Assembly: GCA_022823505.1 (NCBI GenBank)
Contig: JAJEIA010000098.1
Span: forward strand, 1-64,000
Direction of reading: 5' to 3'
Length of the DNA: 64,000 bases
Source: Dehalococcoidia bacterium
GTDB lineage: Bacteria > Chloroflexota > Dehalococcoidia > Lucifugimonadales > UBA3495
In this document: piece after piece, positions 55,867-64,000 of the stretch
Numbering within the stretch: position 1 is the first letter of the stretch
Layout of the letters: each line of letters begins with the position of its first letter
The notes under the pieces: model-generated
Seen by the model: the letters and a program-made list of their open reading frames with translations, nothing else
Told to the model about the DNA's origin: nothing
Database searches by the model: none
Program-made: the position numbers and the translations under genes

Positions 55867-56832
55867 ATGACTGCATATATCCTGCGCCGCATCGGAGAAG
55901 GGGTGGTCACCCTGATCGCCCTGAGTTTCGTGGTTTTCGGCAGCGTTCACCTGACCGGCGACCCGGCGCGGTTCCTGTTGCCCATTTCTGCGGAACACGA
56001 CGAATCGGTTTACGAGGCGCAGAAAGCCGCCTACGGGTTGGACAAACCATTCATCGTCCAGTATTGGAATTTCCTGATCAAGGCGGTCCGGCTGGACTTT
56101 GGCAACTCCTTCACCGCCCGGAGACCTGTCAAGGAGATCTTGCTGGAACGGATCCCGGCCACGGTGCATCTGGCGGTAACGGCCACTGTCCTGGCCATAG
56201 GCGTCGGGGTACCGCTCGGGATCATATCGGCGGTGAAACGGGATACCATACTGGACCGCGTGTGCAAGGCTTTCGCGATTTTCGGCATGGCGGCGCCCCA
56301 GTTCTGGGTGGCCATCATGCTCATCATTGTGTTCGCGGGATACTGGGGGTGGCTGCCGGCTTTCGGCAGAGGAGATATGACCGGGTGGTTCCCATCATGG
56401 TCGCAAATCCCAAACATGCTGGCCCACCTGATCCTGCCCGCCTTCGTGCTGGCGCTGGCCATCATCGCCGCCATCATGCGCCTGGCCCGATCGGCGATGT
56501 TGGAAGTGCTGGATAGCGACTACGTGATGTTTGCCCAGGTGAAGGGCATGAACGACCGGGTGGTCATCTGGAAACACGCCGCCCGCAACGCGCTCATACC
56601 GGTAATCACCTTCGGCGGGATCAGCCTCGCCGGATTGCTCAACGGGTCGGTAGTCGTCGAGGTGGTTTTTGCCTGGCCGGGCGTCGGCCTGATGCTGCTG
56701 GAGGGCGTGCTCTCCAATAACTTCCCGCAGGTGGAAGGGGCCATCATGGTCTCGGGCGCGGCCTACATCCTGACCGCGCTGGTCGTTGATATTCTCTATG
56801 GTTACGCCGACCCTCGGGTTCGGATGAACTAG
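55867..56832 (+). CDS. ABC transporter permease, OppB/DppB-like
   Basis: 321 residues, six membrane helices. It begins MTAYILRRIGEGVVTLIALS, with the N-terminal DppB pattern (YGLDKPFIVQYWNFLIKAVR) and the EAA loop YVMFAQVKGMNDRVVIWKHA then RNALIPVITF. It forms the membrane channel with the OppC-like partner that follows. The binding lipoprotein gene precedes it. Confidence 0.95.
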   Translation: MTAYILRRIGEGVVTLIALSFVVFGSVHLTGDPARFLLPISAEHDESVYEAQKAAYGLDKPFIVQYWNFLIKAVRLDFGNSFTARRPVKEILLERIPATVHLAVTATVLAIGVGVPLGIISAVKRDTILDRVCKAFAIFGMAAPQFWVAIMLIIVFAGYWGWLPAFGRGDMTGWFPSWSQIPNMLAHLILPAFVLALAIIAAIMRLARSAMLEVLDSDYVMFAQVKGMNDRVVIWKHAARNALIPVITFGGISLAGLLNGSVVVEVVFAWPGVGLMLLEGVLSNNFPQVEGAIMVSGAAYILTALVVDILYGYADPRVRMN

Positions 56833-56855
56833 CATTTCCCAACGGGAGGGCAAGC

Positions 56856-57740
56856 TTGGCTGCAGAAAATCCGGCGCTAGTTCTTGACCAGCGCGCTCCC
56901 GTGTCCCTGGCGCAGCGTATCAAGGATGCGCGGCTGCCCTGGATACCCATCGCGATCCTGCTGATCATTGTATTCTGCGCGGCGTTCGCCAACCTGGTTG
57001 CCCCCCACGATCCGCGCTCCAACGACGTGCGCAACAAGCTGCAGCCGCCGTTCGCCAGTTCCGAGCATATCCTGGGCACCGACCGGCTGGGCAAGGACAT
57101 GCTCAGTCGCCTGATCTACGGCGCCCGCACCATGCTTCAGGTGACCGCCCCATCAATGGTCGTGGCCATCCTTGCCGGCACCGTCGTCGGGCTGGTGTCC
57201 GGCTACTCCGGCCGGTGGGCCGACTCTGTGCTGATGCGCATCACCGACGCGGTATTGGGCTTCCCGTCAATCCTGGTGGCGCTGTTGATCGTCACCTATC
57301 TGGGCACCGGCGTATGGAATGTGATGATCGCCATCGCGGCCACCCAGTGGGCGCGGTTCGCGAGAATGATTCGGGGTGAAGTTCTCGCCATACGCGACCG
57401 GGACTTCGTGGTACTGGCCCAGATCTACGGCGTGTCGCCCGGCATGATCGTTTGGCGCCACCTGTTCCCCAACGTCATCAACACCCTCATGGTACTGACC
57501 AGCGTCAGCATCGGCCAGGTCATCCTGCTGGAAGCCTCGTTGAGCTTCCTGGGCCTGGGCCTCGCCCCTGGTGATCCGGCCTGGGGCATCCTGGTTGCGG
57601 AGGGCCGCGAGTTCCTGACCCAGGCGTGGTGGATCGCGCTGTTCCCCGGATTGGTGATCACGGTCGTCGTAATGGCGTTCAACTTCTTCGGCGACTGGCT
57701 GCGGGACTACCTCGACCCCAGGCTGCGACGCGCCGGCTGA
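56856..57740 (+). CDS. ABC transporter permease, OppC/DppC-like
   Basis: 294 residues, six helices. The start is TTG after gggagggcaagc. NLVAPHDPRSNDVRNKLQPP and HILGTDRLGKDMLSRLIYGA are the DppC N-terminal signature; the EAA loop is DFVVLAQIYGVSPGMIVWRH then LFPNVINTLMV. No oppD/oppF-type ATPase gene follows; the next gene is valS, so ATPases must come from elsewhere. Confidence 0.95.
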   Translation: MAAENPALVLDQRAPVSLAQRIKDARLPWIPIAILLIIVFCAAFANLVAPHDPRSNDVRNKLQPPFASSEHILGTDRLGKDMLSRLIYGARTMLQVTAPSMVVAILAGTVVGLVSGYSGRWADSVLMRITDAVLGFPSILVALLIVTYLGTGVWNVMIAIAATQWARFARMIRGEVLAIRDRDFVVLAQIYGVSPGMIVWRHLFPNVINTLMVLTSVSIGQVILLEASLSFLGLGLAPGDPAWGILVAEGREFLTQAWWIALFPGLVITVVVMAFNFFGDWLRDYLDPRLRRAG

Positions 57741-58162
57741 TCGGTCTACCCATGGGCGGGCGCCGTGGTCAACTACGCCTGTCCACCCTTTTGGCGCACC
57801 CGCCGGTCTCTGGCACGGGCGACTCCGGCTGCCGCCCGGTCGACACCGAAGCGCGGCTGCCCGTGCAGCAGAGCCGCAAACGAGGTTCAGGCCTTGTGCA
57901 AGAGTATTGTCGGAAACAGGATCGCCAGTACTAACGCATTTTCCGGATTTCATGAACATCCTGAAAATCTTACAATCCGGTAAATCCCGCTTATGACCGT
58001 TTCCGCCGGGATTGGCTTTGCGCAAACCATGGAACGCGGCCCCGTGTGGACAATCCCGTTTGGCCGGTGCTACCATTTTTTCGAATTATCGCCAAAAACG
58101 GACCTGTCGCCGGACGAGGTCGGACAAGCGACCCAACTGGCGCTGACTTATGGGACGGTACG
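57741..58162. other. Gap before valS
   Basis: About 420 bases. It contains an inverted copy of the 24-base end of the 51.4-kb repeat at 57974-57997 (ending gcttatgac) and AT-richer sequence before it. I see no gene and no T-box leader for valS. The frame of valS is open back to 58046 but lacks family similarity there. Confidence 0.5.
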
Positions 58163-60880
58163 ATGACTGCCTCTGCTTCCGCCATGCCCCGTGCCTACGA
58201 CGCTGCCTCTGTCGAACAGCGTATTTACCAGACCTGGTGGGACGCTGGACACTTCGTACCGCGCATTGACCCTGACCGCGAACCATTTTGCGTGGTCATG
58301 CCCCCGCCCAACGTGACGGGGGAACTGCACCTGGGCCACGCCCTCACCGCCAGCCTCCAGGACTCCCTGGCCCGCTGGCACCGGATGTGCGGCGATCCGA
58401 CCTTATGGTTGCCCGGCAAGGACCATGCCGGGATCGCGACTCAGTGGGTGGTCGAACGCGCCCTGGCTGCCGAAGGCACCAGCCGGCACGACCTGGGCCG
58501 CCAGAAGTTTGAGGAACGCGTCTGGGAGTGGGTCCGCATGTACGGGAACACTATCGACGAGCAGCATCGCCGCCTGGGCGCTTCCTGCGATTGGTCCCGG
58601 CTCCGTTTCACGCTGGATCCAGGTCCGGTCCACGCCGTTCGGACCACCTTCGTGAACCTGTTCAATAAGGGCCTGATCTACCGTCACGAGCGGATCATCA
58701 ACTGGTGCCCGCGCTGCGCCACTGCCCTTTCCGATCTCGAGGTCGATTACGAGGAGCAGGACGGCAAGCTCTACCGCATTCGCTACCCGTCCGCCGACAA
58801 TCCCGCGGACGGGATCACCGTGGCCACCACGCGACCCGAGTCGATGCTGGGTGACACCGGCGTCGCGGTTCACCCCGACGACGAACGTTACAGCGACAAG
58901 GTTGGCGGCATGGTCACGCTGCCCATCGTGGGCCGCCAGATCCCGGTGGTGGGCGACACCGCCATTGAGATGGAGTTCGGGACCGGCGCGCTGAAGGTTA
59001 CCCCCGGCCACGACATTGTCGACTTCGAAATCGGCGAACGACATAACCTGCCCATAGTCACCATAATCGGGTTCGACGGTTGCATGACCGACGAGGCCGG
59101 CCCGAAATACGCCGGAATGGAACGCTTCGCCGCCCGGACGGCCGTGGTCGCCGAGCTCGAAGCCATCGGGGTGCTGGAGGGGGTGGAAGACTACCACCAC
59201 TCGGTGGGCCACTGCCAGCGCTGCAATGAGGTGGTCGAACCCCTCATCAGCCTGCAATGGTTCCTGAATGTGGGCAAGCACAACGAGCCGGGCACCATCG
59301 CCGGCAACGCCTACCGCGCCGTGGTCAACCGGGACGTCGAAATCGTGCCGGACCGGTTCTCTCGGGTGTATCTGAACTGGCTGGAGAACATCAGGGACTG
59401 GTGTATCAGCCGGCAGCTCTGGTGGGGACATCGGATTCCGGTCTGGTACTGCGGTGCGTGTGGTGATCAGTCCGCGCACGTCGACGACCCGACGGCGTGT
59501 CCCAAGTGCGGCAGCGCCAACATCGAACAGGAAAGCGACGTCCTGGACACCTGGTTCAGCAGCGGGCTCTGGCCCCATTCGACCCTGGGATGGCCGGATG
59601 CTGAGTCGGCGGACCTGCAATACTTCTACCCCAACTCCGTGCTGGAAACGGGGTACGACATCCTGTTCTTCTGGGTCGCCCGTATGATCATGCTGGGCAT
59701 CGAAAATACGGGCGACGTCCCGTTCCGTTCGGTGTACCTTCACGGCATGGTCCTTGACGCCGAGGGCCAGAAGATGAGCAAGACCCGCGGCAACACCCTG
59801 GATCCGCTGGATCTGCTGGAGCAATACGGTACCGACGCCTTGCGTTTCGCCTTGACCACGGGTACCGCGCCCGGTAACAACCTTCGGCTCAGCGATGAAA
59901 AACTGGAATCGGCCCGCAATTTCGCCAACAAGATCTGGAACGCCGCGCGCTACGTGATCAGCGTGATCGAATCCAGGTCGGGTTCGGGCGAAGACCACCC
60001 CGGCGACTGGTATCACCTGCCGGATCCGACCCACCGCGAGGACCGTTGGATCGTCAGCCGTCTGGACGATCTCACTGTAACCGTGAACCAGGCGCTGGGC
60101 GCATTTGAACTGGGCGAGGCGCAGCAGAAGATCTACGATTTTGCCTGGAACGACTTTTGCGACTGGTACATCGAGATGGCCAAGGTCAGGCTCCGCGCCG
60201 GTAATTCCGTGGACGCCACCGCCGCCGCGACCACGCTGGTTCACGTGCTGGAGCGGTTGCTTCGCCTGCTGCACCCGTTCATGCCCTTCGTCACCGAGGA
60301 GATCTGGCAGAACCTCACCGCACGGGTCGCCGCACCGGACGTCGGAATAGCCGACTCCATCATGGTGTCCTCCTATCCCCGGGTGGACGCTCCGCGCTCG
60401 GCTCCGGACGCCGAGGCTGACGTGGAAATCGTGATGCAGACGGTGCGGGCAGTGCGCAATATGCGCGCCCAATTGCGGATTCCCGCGGCCCAGAAGTTGG
60501 AGGCCGCGATTGAAACCAACGGGATGAGGGCCGTCGTAGAGGAGGAGAAGGAGGTGATCTGCGCCCTGGCCCGTGTGGAACCGTTGCGCGTGCTGGACGC
60601 AGGAGACTCGGATCCGACCTCAGGAGTCAGCCTGGTGGTCAACCCGCTGGTCGTGCGTCTGCCCCTTGAGGGGGTTGACCTGCAGGCGGAGTCCGACCGG
60701 CTGCACCGCGAGTTGGAGTCCAAGCGTCAGGACGAAACCCGCAAGGAGCAGTTGTTGGCAAATCCCAATTTCGTTTCCAAAGCCCGTGCTGAGGTGGTTG
60801 AAAACGAACGTCAACGGCTGCGCTCGCTTGCCGAGGAGCGCCAACGCATTGAAGACATCATCGCTCAGCTCGGTGTCTGA
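58163..60880 (+). CDS. valS: Valyl-tRNA synthetase
   Basis: 905 residues. HIGH-type motif PPPNVTGELHLGHALTASLQ; editing domain around GITVATTRPESMLGDTGVAV; zinc-type knuckle CGACGDQSAHVDDPTACPKC; KMSKS-type motif GQKMSKTRGNTLDP. The C-terminal coiled coil (LQAESDRLHRELESKRQDE) is the ValRS tRNA-binding arm. The start is placed at ATG 58163, with a second ATG seven codons later; the ribosome site is weak. Confidence 0.96.
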   Translation: MTASASAMPRAYDAASVEQRIYQTWWDAGHFVPRIDPDREPFCVVMPPPNVTGELHLGHALTASLQDSLARWHRMCGDPTLWLPGKDHAGIATQWVVERALAAEGTSRHDLGRQKFEERVWEWVRMYGNTIDEQHRRLGASCDWSRLRFTLDPGPVHAVRTTFVNLFNKGLIYRHERIINWCPRCATALSDLEVDYEEQDGKLYRIRYPSADNPADGITVATTRPESMLGDTGVAVHPDDERYSDKVGGMVTLPIVGRQIPVVGDTAIEMEFGTGALKVTPGHDIVDFEIGERHNLPIVTIIGFDGCMTDEAGPKYAGMERFAARTAVVAELEAIGVLEGVEDYHHSVGHCQRCNEVVEPLISLQWFLNVGKHNEPGTIAGNAYRAVVNRDVEIVPDRFSRVYLNWLENIRDWCISRQLWWGHRIPVWYCGACGDQSAHVDDPTACPKCGSANIEQESDVLDTWFSSGLWPHSTLGWPDAESADLQYFYPNSVLETGYDILFFWVARMIMLGIENTGDVPFRSVYLHGMVLDAEGQKMSKTRGNTLDPLDLLEQYGTDALRFALTTGTAPGNNLRLSDEKLESARNFANKIWNAARYVISVIESRSGSGEDHPGDWYHLPDPTHREDRWIVSRLDDLTVTVNQALGAFELGEAQQKIYDFAWNDFCDWYIEMAKVRLRAGNSVDATAAATTLVHVLERLLRLLHPFMPFVTEEIWQNLTARVAAPDVGIADSIMVSSYPRVDAPRSAPDAEADVEIVMQTVRAVRNMRAQLRIPAAQKLEAAIETNGMRAVVEEEKEVICALARVEPLRVLDAGDSDPTSGVSLVVNPLVVRLPLEGVDLQAESDRLHRELESKRQDETRKEQLLANPNFVSKARAEVVENERQRLRSLAEERQRIEDIIAQLGV

Positions 60881-60985
60881 CCCAAGATTGCCATAATCTG
60901 CACGCGACGCTTGGAGCATCCAGAGTCTCAAACTGGCAAAATATCTTCCGTGGATATATATATCGCCCTGAGCAGGAGTCCCTCG

Positions 60986-61639
60986 ATGTCACGCAACGTC
61001 GCACGGTTTTCGATTTTAGGTGTAATCGCCGTACTTGTCATCGCTGCCACCACCGGCTGTTTCTTTGGAGGTGGGGAAGAGCCTGAACCCACTTCTACTC
61101 CCGACCTCGCGGCCACCATTGCCGCCGCCGCCGTCGCAGCAGCGGTTCCCACCGAAACTCCCATACCACCAACCAATACCCCGGAGCCTCCTACGCCCGA
61201 GCCGACGCCAGACCTGGCGGCGACCGTCACCGCCAGGTTAGCCGCGGCCGAGGCGGCGCGACCCACGGCTACCCCTGTGCCTACGCCGACCCCGATGCCC
61301 ACCAGCACTCCTGAGCCCACGGCCATGCCGGCTCCAACCGCGGTTCCTACCTCCACTCCCATTGGCAACCCGGCGAGCCAGATCCCGTGCGTCGTCGTTG
61401 GCATCGTTACCGATGCGGGAGAGCCGGTCTTCAACGCGCCGATCCTGGCCATCAGCAAAGACGGCAACAACCGGGTCGTGGCTGACGCCAGGTCCGATCG
61501 GGATGGCCGGTACCAGCTTTCCATCACCGAGTTCGATCAGTTCTTCGATATCTTTATCGGTAGCGACGACACCGGAGTGGATACGCCGAGGACTTCCACC
61601 GGCTGCCGCGAAATCCGCAACCTGAATGTGCCCAACTAG
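60986..61639 (+). CDS. Thr/Pro-rich lipoprotein with carboxypeptidase-regulatory-like domain
   Basis: 217 residues. Signal with lipobox VIAATTGC near residue 24. Residues 30-135 are a Pro/Thr/Ala linker with an internal repeat around TPDLAAT (twice) and runs of TPxPTP. The C-terminal 80 residues (VVVGIVTDAGEPVFNAPILA, SDRDGRYQLSI) resemble a carboxypeptidase-regulatory-like beta-sandwich. It is probably a surface-anchored protein. aggagtccctcg decides the ATG. Confidence 0.75.
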   Translation: MSRNVARFSILGVIAVLVIAATTGCFFGGGEEPEPTSTPDLAATIAAAAVAAAVPTETPIPPTNTPEPPTPEPTPDLAATVTARLAAAEAARPTATPVPTPTPMPTSTPEPTAMPAPTAVPTSTPIGNPASQIPCVVVGIVTDAGEPVFNAPILAISKDGNNRVVADARSDRDGRYQLSITEFDQFFDIFIGSDDTGVDTPRTSTGCREIRNLNVPN

Positions 61640-61659
61640 CGCGCAGCGACGCTCTTTCG

Positions 61660-61691
61660 GCCCCGGAGGAATACAACCTCCGGGGCTTTCT
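61660..61691 (+). terminator. Rho-independent terminator after the lipoprotein gene
   Basis: A perfect 10-bp stem gccccggagg (61660-61669) and cctccggggc (61677-61686) with a 7-base loop, followed by tttct. It isolates the lipoprotein gene from aroE. Confidence 0.82.
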
Positions 61692-61753
61692 GCTCTCTGG
61701 TAGAATGTCGCGACTCCACCTCCGGTTGTGTTCCGGGTTGGCCACGGTCTGGC

Positions 61754-62626
61754 ATGAAGATTAACTCCACTCTCGGCATCATCGGCTATCCCATCGGCCA
61801 CTCCGTTTCCCCGCGGTTCCAGCAGGCCGGGTTGGACCATCTCGCGGTCGATCACCAATACCTACCCTACGAGGTCCCGCCTGATTTGGTTGCCGATTTC
61901 GTCGCCTCCCTCCGTTCCGACCCCGCGCGGGGGATCAACGTCACCGTTCCGCACAAGGAGGCGGTGATGCCGTTCCTGGACGAGATTGACGAGTGGGCGG
62001 CCGAGGCAGGGGCCGTAAACACCATTGTCAACCGCGGCGGCCGCCTGGTCGGCTACAACACCGACGGCTACGGTTTCCTTCGGGCGCTCCGCGAGTCGGC
62101 CGGTCTGGATCCCGCCGGCAAACGCGCACTGATCCTGGGAGCCGGTGGATCGGCGCGCGGCGTGGTGCAGGCGCTGCTCCGGGCCGGCGTCGCAGAGCTC
62201 GTCATCGCGAACCGTACCCTGGAGCGCGCCGCAGCGCTGGCCGACCTCGCCGCCAACCGCGATGTGCCCGCCCGGGCCGTTGAGCTGAACGCCCTGGCGA
62301 CGGACGGCGTTCCCCGGGAAACCGACCTCATTGTCAACTGCACGTCGCTGGGCATGCACCACGGACCCGACGAATCCGCTTCGCCCATGGCGGCGGCGCG
62401 GATCCCGCCGACGGCTCTGGTCTACGACCTCGTGTATAATCCCATGCTGACCCCGCTGCTCAGGGAGGCGCACTCGGTTGGAGCCCCGACCCTGGGCGGC
62501 ATCTCAATGCTGGTTTATCAGGGCGCAGCGTCTTTTGAGCTGTGGCTGGAGAGGCGCGCGCCGGTGTCAGTGATGATGGAAGCGGCCATGGCTGCGATGC
62601 GCGAACGCGAAACCCAGGTACCGTAG
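61754..62626 (+). CDS. aroE: Shikimate dehydrogenase
   Basis: 290 residues. Shikimate site: LGIIGYPIGHSVSPRFQ and NVTVPHKEAV (catalytic Lys) with AGAVNTIVN and GYNTDGYGF (catalytic Asp). NADP site: ALILGAGGSARGVVQALL with NRTLERA. It reduces 3-dehydroshikimate to shikimate. aroC follows after 25 bases in the same pathway. Confidence 0.96.
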   Translation: MKINSTLGIIGYPIGHSVSPRFQQAGLDHLAVDHQYLPYEVPPDLVADFVASLRSDPARGINVTVPHKEAVMPFLDEIDEWAAEAGAVNTIVNRGGRLVGYNTDGYGFLRALRESAGLDPAGKRALILGAGGSARGVVQALLRAGVAELVIANRTLERAAALADLAANRDVPARAVELNALATDGVPRETDLIVNCTSLGMHHGPDESASPMAAARIPPTALVYDLVYNPMLTPLLREAHSVGAPTLGGISMLVYQGAASFELWLERRAPVSVMMEAAMAAMRERETQVP

Positions 62627-62651
62627 CCCGATTCCAGGAGGCTATAACTCG

Positions 62652-63839
62652 ATGATACGATGGTTTACGGCCGGCGAGTCCCATGGTCAGGGCTTGATGA
62701 TTATCGTTGAGGGCGTGCCAGCCTACCTGCCGCTGGATGAGGAGTACATTGCTCACCATCTGGGTCGTCGTCAGCGCGGTTATGGTCGCGGCGGGCGTCA
62801 GCAGATCGAGCGCGACCATGCCCACATCCAGACCGGCGTTCGCCACGGGTACACCCTCGGCAGCCCCATCGGTATGCTGCTCGAGAACCGGGACTGGGTC
62901 AACTGGCAGGACGCCATGGCCGTCGAGTACGTCGAGAATCCATCCCAGGAAGGCCGCAACCAGCGCGTCACTCGAATTCGCCCCGGCCACGCTGATCTGC
63001 CCGGCGCGATGAAGTACGGGTTCCACGACGTCCGCAACTCCTTGGAGCGCGCTTCCGCCCGGGAGACCGCCGGACGCGTGGCCGCCGGCGCCGTGGCTAT
63101 GCGCCTGCTTGAGGAATTCGGCATCAAGCTGCACAGCCACGTCATTTCCATTGGCCGAATCCACGCCGATCCTCCGGAACACGACGCCATCGACTGGGAC
63201 GCGGTGGAAGAATCGCCCGTCCATTGCGCCGACCACAAGGCTGCCGATCTGATGATGGCCGAGGTGGACGCCGCGCGGGATGCCGGCGACACCGTCGGCG
63301 GCACGGTGGAAGTCATCGCGGAAAACGTGCCCATCGGCCTCGGGTCCCATGTCCACTGGGATCGCAAGATCGACGCCAAGATCGCTCAGGCGCTCATGAG
63401 CATCAACGCCGTCAAGGCCGTCAGCATCGGCCCTGGCTGGGAGTTGATGGACGCCTGGGGCTCCGAGTTCCAGGATGTCATCGAGCCGGTAACCGATCCG
63501 GACAACCCCTGGCAGCGCAGGACCAACCGCGCTGGCGGAACCGAAGGCGGTATGACCAGCGGCCCGCCCCTGGTGGCCCGGTTTGTCATCAAGCCCATTG
63601 CCACCCTGCATAACCCGCTGCCGTCGGTGGACCTGGATACCGGTGAGCCGGTCCAGGCCCATTTCGAGCGCAGCGACGTGTGCCAGGCGCCGCCGGCCGG
63701 CGTCATCGGCGAGGCAATGGTTGCCCTGGTACTGGCCGATGCCTTCATGGAGAAGTTCGGCGGCGACAGCATCTCGGAGACCCGCCGCAACTTCGAGGGT
63801 TACCAGGCCACCGTGGGCCCCCGCCTGCGTTATAGCTGA
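62652..63839 (+). CDS. aroC: Chorismate synthase
   Basis: 395 residues. MIRWFTAGESHGQGLM at the start and RRQRGYGRGGRQQIERDHAH are the first two family signatures; FMN and phosphate contacts lie in RVTRIRPGHADLPGAMKYGF and SSARETA-like ASARETAGRVAAGAVAM. It makes chorismate from EPSP. caggaggctataactcg sets the start. Several intervening steps (aroK, aroA) are not in view. Confidence 0.97.
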   Translation: MIRWFTAGESHGQGLMIIVEGVPAYLPLDEEYIAHHLGRRQRGYGRGGRQQIERDHAHIQTGVRHGYTLGSPIGMLLENRDWVNWQDAMAVEYVENPSQEGRNQRVTRIRPGHADLPGAMKYGFHDVRNSLERASARETAGRVAAGAVAMRLLEEFGIKLHSHVISIGRIHADPPEHDAIDWDAVEESPVHCADHKAADLMMAEVDAARDAGDTVGGTVEVIAENVPIGLGSHVHWDRKIDAKIAQALMSINAVKAVSIGPGWELMDAWGSEFQDVIEPVTDPDNPWQRRTNRAGGTEGGMTSGPPLVARFVIKPIATLHNPLPSVDLDTGEPVQAHFERSDVCQAPPAGVIGEAMVALVLADAFMEKFGGDSISETRRNFEGYQATVGPRLRYS

Positions 63840-63874
63840 TCGCCTCTCGACTTGGCACCCGGTCCCAACGAGCA

Positions 63875-64000
63875 ATGAAGTACGGCGTAACGCTTCTACC
63901 CAGTTCCTATGAATCGTTCCGCCGCCACGTGCGCCTGGCCGAGGACGTGGGGTTCGACTATATCGGCGTTGCCGACTCCCAATCGCTTTTTCGTGAGCTC
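63875..64000 (+). CDS. LLM-class flavin/F420 oxidoreductase (partial)
   Basis: 42 residues before the window ends: MKYGVTLLPSSYESFRRHVR then LAEDVGFDYIGVADSQSLFR. This is the N-terminal strand and helix of the luciferase-like barrel. The cofactor type cannot be decided from the fragment. Confidence 0.75.
   Translation, partial: MKYGVTLLPSSYESFRRHVRLAEDVGFDYIGVADSQSLFREL

Noticed and set aside
54112..56169. 685-codon minus-strand frame
   Set aside because: Antisense to the binding lipoprotein and OppB-like genes; composition is that of a mirror frame with no domain.
57998..58162. T-box riboswitch leader for valS
   Set aside because: No conserved AGGGTGGNACCGCG-type sequence, specifier loop or terminator is visible.
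58403..60472. 689-codon minus-strand frame
   Set aside because: Antisense to valS; no recognisable domain.

Overview
The window is high-GC, densely coded bacterial DNA: 58 protein genes, one tRNA-Ser and a few dispersed repeats. The gene mix resembles Dehalococcoidia/SAR202-type Chloroflexota. It includes a CaiB-type CoA transferase, a B12 acyl-CoA mutase, luciferase-like (LLM), Baeyer-Villiger and group-D flavin monooxygenases, EthD-like proteins, peptide-type ABC binding lipoproteins with Ala/Pro/Thr linkers, BNR-repeat and FmdB proteins. That placement is an inference from gene content; no rRNA or other phylogenetic marker was compared. The window is chromosomal backbone (gyrB, valS, gltX, glnS, aroE, aroC, folP, folK, lspA, hpt, htpX) mixed with catabolic genes. 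I see no phage, insertion sequence or CRISPR array.

Layout. 1-1.6 kb: a zinc module. A lipoprotein joining an AztC/ZnuA-like lobe to an AztD-like propeller runs off the left edge, and a Fur/Zur regulator lies upstream of it. Between them are four copies of a GATA-N5-TATC palindrome at 29-30 bp spacing, with a fifth imperfect copy at the regulator start. 2-10.8 kb: a long minus-strand run whose core is a B12 acyl-CoA mutase (separate large and cobalamin subunits), a PaaK-like CoA ligase, an MBL hydrolase and a CaiB-type CoA transferase. The mutase has the residues of 2-hydroxyisobutyryl-CoA mutase (Ile63, Asp90, Gln181), not those of methylmalonyl-CoA mutase. Two tiny membrane proteins separate its subunits, and two HEPN/PaREP1-like genes overlap its start. 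11-17.8 kb: a PLD-like fragment, htpX, a BNR-repeat protein, a Uma2 nuclease, hydrolases and a K+ channel. 17.8-25.5 kb: gltX, glnS, an MFS carrier with a long helical tail, an RluD-type synthase, lspA with a zinc ribbon, and a hydrolase. 25.6-28.3 kb: threonine aldolase, an isochorismatase-like protein and an arrestin-like protein. 28.6-33 kb: acyl-CoA carboxylase beta subunit, a membrane protein, an LLM oxidoreductase and a frameshifted rarA. 33-42.8 kb: folP-folK, a solute-binding protein, gamma-glutamyltransferase with a lipoprotein, hpt, gyrB and a NUDIX hydrolase. 42.9-46.6 kb: inositol-phosphatase-like, M19 dipeptidase-like, MetE-like and PPOX-like genes, then tRNA-Ser(UGA). 46.9-53.7 kb: a group-D flavin monooxygenase, an EthD-like protein, a Baeyer-Villiger-type monooxygenase, an MFS carrier and a cupin. 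54-57.7 kb: a peptide-type ABC importer without ATPase genes. 58-64 kb: valS, a Thr/Pro-rich lipoprotein, aroE, aroC and the start of another LLM oxidoreductase.

The most interesting material is the zinc locus with its phased operators, the 2-hydroxyacyl-CoA mutase cluster with its coupled HEPN-like pair, and several enzymes with altered catalytic residues.
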